This document shows, in pieces, positions 36,737-44,181 of a stretch of DNA of 64,000 nt. Location of the stretch: contig CAYNTK010000006.1 of NCBI GenBank assembly GCA_964400285.1, forward strand, positions 129,821 through 193,820, written 5' to 3'. The translations under genes and the position numbers were made by a program. The notes under the pieces were generated by a model. The model ran no database searches. It had not been told where the DNA came from and saw only the letters and a list, made by a program, of their open reading frames with translations. Positions within the stretch are counted from its first letter, which is position 1. Every line of letters starts with the position of its first letter. The stretch comes from FEN-1279 sp964400285 (GTDB taxonomy: Bacteria > Bacteroidota > Ignavibacteria > Tepidaquicellales > Tepidaquicellaceae).

Positions 36737-38422
36737 TTATTTTATTAAAATCATTTTTTTTGTTTCTGAAAAATTGCCAGTACTTAGTTTATAAAAATAT
36801 ATTCCCGAAATAAAATTTGTGCCATCAAAATTTATTTCATATTCACCTTGTTGTAGTTTTTCGTTAATCAGTGTTTCCAGTTCTTTTCCAAGTATATCAT
36901 AAATTTTCAGTGATGTAAATTCTGAATCTTTAATTTTAAATTTTATATTTGTGTTTGGATTAAACGGATTTGGATAATTCTGATAAAGCTTGTCTTCATA
37001 AGGGATTTCAGAAATATTTTTATTAATCCCCACCACAAAATTATTTTTAAATACATAGTTTCCAATTGATGTGTTATCCCAATTCGATACAGCAAAATCG
37101 AGACTGTGCGATGCTATGTATTTAACTGAAACAGCAACTGAACTTGCAGGAGCATTTTTAAAAATTATCCAGCCGTTTTCAAGATTAAAACAATAATCAC
37201 TCACAGGAATAATGTTTGTTCCAAATTTTGCCCATACAATTTTTTGTAATGGACTTCTATTTAGATAAAATAATTTGTTAATTCCATTCCCTGTAAAGTT
37301 AGCTGTTAAAGTGTCAAGCCCGTCATTATTATAATCAGCACATTTGATAGCTTCAACCACACTGCTTGTAGCAGAGGTCCATTGTGGTGTCGTTTGAAAT
37401 GTTCCGTTTGTATTTTTATAAATGTAACAAGGTTTCCACCAACCACCTGTAATTAAATCTTTCCATCCATCGAAATCTATATCGGCAAGAATTATTCCAG
37501 AACCATATCCCGAAAAACTTGAAGACCAATATGGTGTGGTATTTAATGTTGTTCCAGTGTTTAAATAAATTTTAAATTTTCCCGTTCCCCCCAGTTGATT
37601 ATTATCTGCAATTGCTAAATCGATATTATTATCATTATTCACATCTGAAAGAAAAAGTGAATTCGAATATGGACTTGCATCCGTCGAAGTCCAGTAAGGG
37701 GTTCGCCCTATGGAATCTCCATAATTAAAGTAACCTATAGATGGACCACGCTCGCAAGTAAATATTAATTCTAGTTTCCCATCTTTATTTAAATCTGCCC
37801 AGTCAACATCCATACCATAAGTGGAATTCAAACTTTTCCAGTATGGAAGAGTTTGAATAGATCCATTCACATTTTTGTAAATTCTCATTTGGTCGGAATG
37901 CAAGTTATAACTTTCCCCACAAGCAACGGCAAGGTCTAAATATCCATCATTATCCGCATCGCCAAATGCACAACTAAACGTATACATTGAATCTGCCGAT
38001 ATCCAAGTCGGATTTGAGCTTAAAGTCCCATTATTATTTGTATAAATTTTTACTTTTCCTTTTGAGCCAAATCCTGCAGCACCAAGATAAACCGAGACAG
38101 CAACATCTATCCAACCGTCATTATTTATATCACCCAAAGATAAATGTCCGTGATAATCTATATCAGCAGATTGCCAACCTGGAGTTGTGGAAAGTGTTCC
38201 TGCATTATTAAAATAAACCGTTACGTATTGTCTATACATATCGTTTCCATTTGCAATCACTAGGTCCATCCATCCATCATTGTTGATATCAGCCCACCCG
38301 CATCCTGTAGAAGTTTTAGGAAAATTTGTTGAAATCCAAGTTGGCGTTGTGTTAAAAGGGATTTGAGAAAATGAAAAGTTTTTAATTATTAAAACAATAA
38401 TAAGGATATTAAAAAACTTCAT
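36737..38422 (-). CDS. FG-GAP/VCBS repeat protein with T9SS domain
   Basis: 561 residues. Short signal peptide ending NFSFSQ. Seven Ca2+-loop repeats of the DxNNDGxxDL type (for example DINNDGWMDLVIANG, DADNDGYLDLAVACG, DLNKDGKLELIFTCE, DIDFDGWKDLITGG) make an integrin-like beta-propeller in residues 35-390. A linker domain and the T9SS type A domain (YQNYPNPFNPNT, terminal KKMILIK) follow. Likely surface adhesin or scaffold. Its sorting domain is close at nucleotide level to that of the gene at 34260. Confidence 0.87.
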   Translation of the reverse strand: MKFFNILIIVLIIKNFSFSQIPFNTTPTWISTNFPKTSTGCGWADINNDGWMDLVIANGNDMYRQYVTVYFNNAGTLSTTPGWQSADIDYHGHLSLGDINNDGWIDVAVSVYLGAAGFGSKGKVKIYTNNNGTLSSNPTWISADSMYTFSCAFGDADNDGYLDLAVACGESYNLHSDQMRIYKNVNGSIQTLPYWKSLNSTYGMDVDWADLNKDGKLELIFTCERGPSIGYFNYGDSIGRTPYWTSTDASPYSNSLFLSDVNNDNNIDLAIADNNQLGGTGKFKIYLNTGTTLNTTPYWSSSFSGYGSGIILADIDFDGWKDLITGGWWKPCYIYKNTNGTFQTTPQWTSATSSVVEAIKCADYNNDGLDTLTANFTGNGINKLFYLNRSPLQKIVWAKFGTNIIPVSDYCFNLENGWIIFKNAPASSVAVSVKYIASHSLDFAVSNWDNTSIGNYVFKNNFVVGINKNISEIPYEDKLYQNYPNPFNPNTNIKFKIKDSEFTSLKIYDILGKELETLINEKLQQGEYEINFDGTNFISGIYFYKLSTGNFSETKKMILIK

Positions 38423-38494
38423 AAGGTTTTTCTTTTAAAATAAATCAAAAAAAATTAAAAAGTGATATAAAATTTTTTGATAATATTAAAAAAA

Positions 38495-38529
38495 ACAGGC
38501 TTTTAATTTTTTTTTTAATAAAAGCCTGT
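38495..38529. repeat. 11-bp hairpin between divergent genes
   Basis: ACAGGCTTTTA at 38495-38505 pairs with TAAAAGCCTGT at 38519-38529. The loop is nearly all T, and A-rich sequence precedes it. It has terminator-like form but no gene reads into it, so it may be an insulator or the end of a small RNA. Confidence 0.5.
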
Positions 38530-38808
38530 GGTTTATTCTATCGGAGGTAGTGAGAGAATAAAAAAATGCTTAAAAATATTTTACCTATTCTTCTGCTAAA
38601 AATCTTTAAAGTTTGGAAATTCTTTCTATGAATAAGAATTTTAAAAACCTTAAGGTAAGTAATATTACAAAGCAGTTAATAAATAGTAAATTTTGTTTTC
38701 ATAGCTTTGCAAATTACCAAACTCTATATATAGGACGTAAAGAAAGCAAAAAAGTTGCAGAATTATGAATAAAAATTATATTGAATATTATGTTTTTAAT
38801 TTTTAATT

Positions 38809-38832
38809 TAATGATACCTAAAGGTATCATTA
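38809..38832 (+). promoter_or_regulatory. Palindromic operator at the Rrf2 start codon
   Basis: TAATGATACC at 38809-38818 and GGTATCATTA at 38823-38832 are perfect 10-base inverted arms around TAAA. The ATG of the Rrf2 gene follows immediately. Rrf2 proteins bind such dyads as dimers and commonly repress their own operons, so autoregulation is inferred. Confidence 0.75.
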
Positions 38833-39288
38833 ATGAATTTAACTAAAACCTCACAATACGCATTAAAGATTTTGAATTATATGGTAATAAACGAAGGGAA
38901 TGTCTTTACCGCTCAAAGTCTTCACAATAAACTAAAAATACCACACCAATATCTTAGAAGGTTACTTACAAAACTATCAAATAAGGGGTTAATAAAAGGA
39001 GGAAAAGGAAGAGGAGGAGGTTATTTAATTGCAAAAAATTATGATTCGATTTTTTTAGCTGATATATTAAAAGCAACTGGTGAATCCGAAATATTTAATT
39101 CATGTATTTTCGGTTTTTCAGATTGTTTACTTGCGAAAAAATGTATTATTCATGACAAATGGTCAGAAGCAAGAGAAATTGTTACTCAAGTTTTACAAAC
39201 AACTAATTTAGGACATTTAAAAAAAGATAAATTAAATAATTTTAAAAACAAAAATTTAAAAACCAAAAAGAAAAAAAATTATGGTTGA
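38833..39288 (+). CDS. Rrf2-family transcriptional regulator with three Cys
   Basis: 151 residues. The winged-helix N terminus MNLTKTSQYALKILNYM, the recognition region IPHQYLRRLLTKLSNKGLI and the wing KGGKGRGGGYLIAK are typical of Rrf2. Cys91, Cys98 and Cys104 form a C-x6-C-x5-C set, close to the [Fe-S] ligands of IscR and NsrR, so it may sense NO, O2 or iron-sulfur status. A Lys/Asn-rich tail of about 25 residues extends the family length. It is the first gene of an operon with two heme-copper subunits; its last 8 bases overlap the next gene. Confidence 0.9.
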   Translation: MNLTKTSQYALKILNYMVINEGNVFTAQSLHNKLKIPHQYLRRLLTKLSNKGLIKGGKGRGGGYLIAKNYDSIFLADILKATGESEIFNSCIFGFSDCLLAKKCIIHDKWSEAREIVTQVLQTTNLGHLKKDKLNNFKNKNLKTKKKKNYG

Positions 39289-39838
39289 TTCAGAAGTAGT
39301 TTTAAACGGTCAAACTTTTGCATATACATTTTATGCAATTGCAATAATTTTATTAATGGGTTGGTTTGGATTTAAACTTACCAGACCAGGAAAGGTTTCT
39401 TCAGTTAGCAACGGTCTTTTCTATTCATTTGTTGGTTTTCTCATAGTGCTTGGAGTTTCACTTCATATTATCACCTATAACACTATACCTTGGGTTCCTA
39501 CAGATTTGAATCGAAAAGATATAAAACCCGATAAAGTGTTTAATATAAATGTGGCAAACCATATGTTTAATTTGCCGTCGGAAAAATTAGTTGTTAATGT
39601 GAACGATAAAGTATTGTTCGATGTAACATCTCAGGACTTGACTTATGGTTTTGGTTTATTTAGAAAGGATAATTCCATGGTATTCCAAATGCAGGTGGTT
39701 CCAGGACACAAAAATGATATTTTGTGGCAATTCGATAAACCCGGTGTTTATACCATCCGTTCAACTGAATATTCAGGACCTAAAGGAGCTTATATGATTT
39801 TAAAAGATGTAGTAGAAGTTGTCGAGAAAAAAAATTAA
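39281..39838 (+). CDS. Heme-copper oxidase-superfamily subunit II, CuA-less
   Basis: 185 residues. Two N-terminal membrane helices (about 13-32 and 45-66) and a periplasmic cupredoxin domain (80-180), the layout of cytochrome oxidase subunit II. The CuA positions are readable but changed: the usual His of the DVxHGFG strand is Tyr122, the C-x-E-x-C-G-x2-H-x2-M loop reads STEYSGPKGAYM with Ser161, Ser165 and Gly169, while Glu163 and Met172 remain. It should therefore not bind CuA and must pass electrons another way or only play a structural part. Start overlaps the regulator; subunit I follows 33 bases later. Confidence 0.88.
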   Translation: MVDSEVVLNGQTFAYTFYAIAIILLMGWFGFKLTRPGKVSSVSNGLFYSFVGFLIVLGVSLHIITYNTIPWVPTDLNRKDIKPDKVFNINVANHMFNLPSEKLVVNVNDKVLFDVTSQDLTYGFGLFRKDNSMVFQMQVVPGHKNDILWQFDKPGVYTIRSTEYSGPKGAYMILKDVVEVVEKKN

Positions 39839-39871
39839 ATAAAAATTATTATCAAATTTTAATTAATAAAT

Positions 39872-41503
39872 ATGAATTTCAAGGATACTTTTTTAAATGG
39901 AGAACAAGGTTTATTTAAACCTGCTGGTTTAACGCCAATGCAGAAACTGGTGTTAAGATTTGTTGTCGTTGGATTGATTTATTACGGTTTTGCAGTAATT
40001 GAAGGAATGATAATGCGAATTTACCAGATTGAACCAATCGCATCAATTCCTGATTTTCAGTATTATGCAATACTGACTGCACATCCGCTCGTCGGAATTT
40101 TCGGTTCGACTTATTCTCTTGTTTTCGGAGCTTTTCTTTTTCTTGTTCCCTTTTTAACAAAAAAACCACTCTGGAGCTTTAAACTTGCAAACTGGACTTT
40201 TCTTTTAATAGCAATTGGCACATTTGTTTTTTGGTTCGCAGGATTTATATCACATTTCGCTCCATTATATACATTATATTGGCCCCTTCCTGCGGATTTT
40301 ACACAGTTTAGTCCATTAGGAGGAACATTTTTTGTCCTTGGAATTGCATTGGTTATGGTAGGAACGATATTTTTTGTTATTAACATTTTCAAAACAATTA
40401 CTTATACACCAGAAGGTTGGGAAAAACAACCTGTTGGTGCATTACTTGGTTCTGCACTTGGTTTTAGCGGTTTAAAAAACCTTTTTAGAAAAAAGGAAAA
40501 TAAAAAAGAACACCTTGTTTCCTTACCTGTTGCCGCTATAGCAAGAGGAACGGTTGATACTGCCTTGAACTCTGGTATTATTTTATTTACCGGGGTTTTA
40601 ATTTTAGTTTATATGATTGCACATTTATTTGGAACGGATTTAAAACACACTGCTATAGATGCACTTTTATATAAAAACTGGTTCTGGTGGGGACTCGATT
40701 TAATTGCAGATGGTTTAGTTCTAATTTATGTTGCAGGAACGTGGTATTTGCTTGCAACATTAATTTCCGGAAAAAATTTATATATGCAAAATTTTGCTCG
40801 TGCAGCTTTATTTGTTGAAATGGTTGTATCTTGGACTGTTTGGTCACATCATTTGTTATCTGACCAGGCACAACCGGGAATTTTGAAAATTGTTTCAGGT
40901 GAAATGGTTACTGCGTTTGAATTAATTACACAAGGACTTGCATTCTTTATTACACTTGCAACATTGTGGAGTGCTCGCCCATTAAAAATGACAAATGAGT
41001 TAAAATTTTTACTTGGCGGTTTACTTGGTTTTGCACTGGCAGTTCCCGCGGGTATAATGCAGGCCGATATTGGTTTAAATAGAATATTACACAATACACA
41101 ATGGATAGTAGGACCTCACGTTCACGTTGCAGTTTTAGTTGGTTTAACTATGACGCTTTACTCTGCAGTTTATATTTTATTCCCGATAGTAACAAATGGT
41201 GCGAAGTTATATAGTCAGAAGCTTGCATCATTTCACTTCTGGGCTCATTTAATCGGAGGTATTGGAATGGGTGCATTTATGGGTATGGCAGGTTTAAAAG
41301 GTATGTTAAGAAGAGCAATTTATGTTAATGGCGAATTCAATTTATATATGGTTCTCGCTGGTCTTTGTGGTGGATTGTTATTGTTAGCTTTCCTTGCATT
41401 CTTTATTAATATTGTTATGAGTGTAGGTTTAAAAGGAGTAATAGGGATATTTTCACCCTCGAAACTTAATCCAAAGGAATTATTGCCTGTGGAAAACAAG
41501 TAA
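39872..41503 (+). CDS. Heme-copper oxidase-superfamily subunit I, non-canonical (NOR-like candidate)
   Basis: 543 residues, about 12-14 membrane helices. Low-spin heme ligands are His71 (helix II, LTAHPLVG) and His418; the high-spin heme ligand is His416 (GPHVHVAV). His326-His327 (WSHHLLSD) are the helix VII metal ligands. The helix VI metal His is replaced by Asp276 in WWGLDLIADG, and Asp280 sits where oxidases have the cross-linked Tyr and cNOR has Glu. Spacings D276-H326 (50) and H326-H416 (90) match cNOR (51 and 89, from memory of the P. aeruginosa enzyme). I infer NO reduction or another small-molecule reaction rather than oxygen reduction. An inserted cytoplasmic loop spans 175-220. Confidence 0.85.
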   Translation: MNFKDTFLNGEQGLFKPAGLTPMQKLVLRFVVVGLIYYGFAVIEGMIMRIYQIEPIASIPDFQYYAILTAHPLVGIFGSTYSLVFGAFLFLVPFLTKKPLWSFKLANWTFLLIAIGTFVFWFAGFISHFAPLYTLYWPLPADFTQFSPLGGTFFVLGIALVMVGTIFFVINIFKTITYTPEGWEKQPVGALLGSALGFSGLKNLFRKKENKKEHLVSLPVAAIARGTVDTALNSGIILFTGVLILVYMIAHLFGTDLKHTAIDALLYKNWFWWGLDLIADGLVLIYVAGTWYLLATLISGKNLYMQNFARAALFVEMVVSWTVWSHHLLSDQAQPGILKIVSGEMVTAFELITQGLAFFITLATLWSARPLKMTNELKFLLGGLLGFALAVPAGIMQADIGLNRILHNTQWIVGPHVHVAVLVGLTMTLYSAVYILFPIVTNGAKLYSQKLASFHFWAHLIGGIGMGAFMGMAGLKGMLRRAIYVNGEFNLYMVLAGLCGGLLLLAFLAFFINIVMSVGLKGVIGIFSPSKLNPKELLPVENK

Positions 41504-41524
41504 ATTAATTTTTAATTAAAAATT

Positions 41525-41553
41525 AAATGCCCGTTCATAAAGCGGGCATTTTT
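41525..41553 (+). terminator. Intrinsic terminator of the Rrf2/heme-copper operon
   Basis: AAATGCCCG at 41525-41533 pairs with CGGGCATTT at 41543-41551, then TTCTTT. Confidence 0.9.
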
Positions 41554-41645
41554 CTTTACATTTTGTTTACAAATTCCTAACCTTATAATAATGTTACAAA
41601 AATATTTTTATTACTATTTAATTTAAAAAACTTTGTCTGGAAAAG

Positions 41646-42332
41646 ATTGATACAATTATAATTTCAGATGTTCATCTTGGTTCGGAAGTAGCTCGTCCTA
41701 AACAAATTACCGAAATGCTCTCCCAATATACGTTTAATAGGTTGATACTACTTGGTGATATATTCGATAGTCTTAATTTTGCCCGTCTAAAAAAAGACCA
41801 TTGGAATTTATTGTCGATTATAAGAAAATTATCTAATCCTAAAAGAAAAATCGACGTTGTTTGGGTAGAAGGAAATCACGATGATGGCTTGGCGGAAATT
41901 ATGTCACATTTAATCGGTATAGATGTTTATAAAGAGTATATATGGGAATTAAATGGAAATAGGTATCTTGCTATTCACGGTCATCAATTCGATAGGTTCT
42001 TAAACGAAAATGTTATTATTAGCTCTATTGCATCTTTTATTTACGATAGAATTCAAAGATGGGGAAGTGAAAAACAAACAGTTGCTCGCTATTTGAAGAG
42101 CAAAAGCAAAGGTTGGCTTCGGCTTGCTAAAAAAGTTGCTGATGGAGCAGCGGAATATGCAAAACACAAGAAAGCTAACATTGTTATTTGTGGACATACT
42201 CATCAGCAAAGTAAATATGAATACCCCGATAAGGATATTACATATTATAATTCAGGTTGCTGGACAGATTTACCGTCTTCATATATTATTATCAATGAAG
42301 ATGGTAAGGTGGAGATAAAAAATTTTGATTAA
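41646..42332 (+). CDS. LpxH-like metallophosphoesterase (UDP-2,3-diacylglucosamine hydrolase type)
   Basis: About 228 residues. The calcineurin-like metal motifs appear in order: ISDVHLGS, LGDIFDSL, GNHDDG, HGHQFD and GHTHQQS, the set of LpxH-type enzymes and relatives that act on UDP-diacylglucosamine in lipid A synthesis. The first motif lies upstream of the first ATG (41715), so the true start must be earlier. The frame is open from 41622 and contains no ATG, GTG or TTG there; ATT at 41646 (giving xIDTIIISDVHLGS without its first residue) or CTG at 41637 are the only likely starts. It overlaps the convergent phosphatase gene by 4 bases. Confidence 0.8.
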   Translation: MDTIIISDVHLGSEVARPKQITEMLSQYTFNRLILLGDIFDSLNFARLKKDHWNLLSIIRKLSNPKRKIDVVWVEGNHDDGLAEIMSHLIGIDVYKEYIWELNGNRYLAIHGHQFDRFLNENVIISSIASFIYDRIQRWGSEKQTVARYLKSKSKGWLRLAKKVADGAAEYAKHKKANIVICGHTHQQSKYEYPDKDITYYNSGCWTDLPSSYIIINEDGKVEIKNFD

Positions 42333-43978
42333 TTGTTAGTTATCTCTTTTATCGGTTTTCCAATACAGCCATTCGGGAAATCTATTTTTAGTAATCTCGA
42401 AATTGTTGGAGCAATATCAACCATATCAATTGGTTCGGAGGTTTCACCTTTCGGAATTCCGTATCCATACCATATTAGAGGAACGTGAATATCATAATCA
42501 TAAGGACTACCATGCTCAGCTCCTTTTACTCTGTCTTCTATCCAATATTTTTTAAAGTTTACAAAAACCTCCCCGCTTCTTTTTTCATAGTATCCGTTTC
42601 GGAAAAAGCTAAATGCATAATCATCGAAATTTCCACTTTTCAAATCTTCGTATGTATAAACATTCTCAACTTCATCTATATTTTTACTTATATATTCCAC
42701 AGTATTTTTTGAAACTTCTAATAAATTCAATCCACTTTCATTTATCAGTTTTCGGTCGAAGTATATTTGTTGATTTAAAAAATATAATGCAAGATTTTTT
42801 TGGTTATAAGTTTTTTCCAGATACTTATTTACAGAATCGAGAATCACTTTTGTAAAAAATGTTCCCGCTGGTATTCCTTTAGATTTTAGATATTCTGGAT
42901 TACTACATATACCGTGGTCAGCTGTAAGAAATATTAGATAATTTTCTATACCAATATTTTTATCCAGATATTCTAATAGCTCTGCAATATCTTTGTCCAC
43001 TCTTAAATATGAATCTTCGATTTCTATTGAGTTAGGACCAAATTTATGTCCAATATAATCAGTTGCGGAAAAGCTTACACTAAGTAAATCTGGATATTCG
43101 TCTTTTCCCAAATTTTCATTTTTTAATATCTCTAATGCAAAATCCTTTGTAAAAGAATTCCCAAATGGACAGGTTCTCAACAAATTTGGATTATTATATT
43201 TCAATTCAGGTAAATTATGTGGAAATATAGGCCTTCCCTCTCCTTTATATGTATCCTCGAACTCATTATCGTCTTCTGTGCTCTCGGTGTATTCTGATAT
43301 TGGTAGCATTGTATTCCATACTTTACTTAAATAAAAATCGGGAAGATCTTTATTGTTAAACTCTTCTACCCATTCGGGAAGCTCATTCATATAATACGAA
43401 CTTGTTATCCATTTTTTATTTTTTTCATCATACCAATATGCTTTTCCTAAATGCCCCGCAGGGAAAATTGATCCTCTATCTTTTAATGCTACTCCAATTA
43501 CTTTGGATTTTGAATTATTCGATAACATCAATTGGTCTGTTATCGTTGAAGTCATCAAACTTGAAGGTGACATTTTCCCTTCATCAGAAAAGCTACCGAC
43601 AGTTCTACAAGTATCATCATCTGCACAATACACAAGTTTTCTTTTATCTCGGTCATACCAATCATTTCCTGCAATCCCGTTTATTGATGGTACAGTGCCT
43701 GTATAAATACTTGAATGTCCAACTGCTGTATAATTTGGAAAATGTATATACTTCGCATTCTTACAAAAGAAACCGTTATTTATTAGCTTTTTAAATCCTG
43801 CATCCGAATATTTTTCCCAATATCTTGGAATAAATTCATAAGTCATCTGGTCAACTACAATACCAACTACTAATTTTGGAATTCTTTTTGTATTCGATTG
43901 TAAATTTGTAAAAAAAATTACAGAAATCAGTAAAATAAATGATACAAAAAGTTTGTATAATAACCTATTTTTTCTCAT
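42329..43978 (-). CDS. PafA-like alkaline phosphatase
   Basis: 549 residues. Signal peptide ending near residue 25. It has the PafA set of the alkaline phosphatase superfamily: first Zn Asp in GIVVDQMT, Thr nucleophile in PNYTAVGHSS, the GNDWYD Asn, the KDRGSIFPAGH block with the Lys/Arg of the phosphate site, DYIGHKFGPNS, TADHGICS and the last His in GAEHGSPYDYD. The PafA type is calcium-independent, periplasmic and removes phosphate from many monoesters. The gene is monocistronic and ends overlapping the LpxH-like gene. Confidence 0.9.
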   Translation of the reverse strand: MRKNRLLYKLFVSFILLISVIFFTNLQSNTKRIPKLVVGIVVDQMTYEFIPRYWEKYSDAGFKKLINNGFFCKNAKYIHFPNYTAVGHSSIYTGTVPSINGIAGNDWYDRDKRKLVYCADDDTCRTVGSFSDEGKMSPSSLMTSTITDQLMLSNNSKSKVIGVALKDRGSIFPAGHLGKAYWYDEKNKKWITSSYYMNELPEWVEEFNNKDLPDFYLSKVWNTMLPISEYTESTEDDNEFEDTYKGEGRPIFPHNLPELKYNNPNLLRTCPFGNSFTKDFALEILKNENLGKDEYPDLLSVSFSATDYIGHKFGPNSIEIEDSYLRVDKDIAELLEYLDKNIGIENYLIFLTADHGICSNPEYLKSKGIPAGTFFTKVILDSVNKYLEKTYNQKNLALYFLNQQIYFDRKLINESGLNLLEVSKNTVEYISKNIDEVENVYTYEDLKSGNFDDYAFSFFRNGYYEKRSGEVFVNFKKYWIEDRVKGAEHGSPYDYDIHVPLIWYGYGIPKGETSEPIDMVDIAPTISRLLKIDFPNGCIGKPIKEITNN

Positions 43979-44070
43979 ATAATATATTTTATATAAATTT
44001 TATTATTTCTTGTTACCTAATTGTGAAGTTTTTGTTTATTATTTGCAAATTTATATTATACTATTACACT

Positions 44071-44096
44071 TTGTTACATTTTGTTACGTTACATTG
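44071..44096 (+). promoter_or_regulatory. Tandem GTTAC direct repeats upstream of the arylsulfotransferase gene
   Basis: TTGTTACATT is followed at once by TTGTTACGTT and then ACATTG, giving three GTTAC words at 10- and 6-base spacing, about 90 bases before the ATG at 44182. Candidate activator site; no known factor assigned. Confidence 0.35.
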
Positions 44097-44181
44097 ATTA
44101 ATCTCGTCTACAAAATATATATTTTTTCAAAAAGTTATTAGCACTAAAAATTTTTTCTTTTGAAATAATAATTTTATAAAT

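Larger units (their letters stand above)
38423..38832. other. Intergenic region upstream of the Rrf2 operon
   Basis: 410 bases between divergent genes. It holds the hairpin at 38495-38529, a 46-codon ATG frame (38628-38768) without coding signs, and the operator-like palindrome at 38809-38832. Promoters for both directions must lie here, but I cannot place them with confidence. Confidence 0.6.

Noticed and set aside
38628..38768. 46-codon ORF starting ATG upstream of the Rrf2 gene
   Set aside because: No RBS, no recognisable protein features and AT-driven composition; likely chance in an intergenic region.
43402..43794. 130-residue plus-strand ORF
   Set aside because: Antisense to the PafA-like phosphatase gene, whose catalytic motifs are intact; shadow frame.
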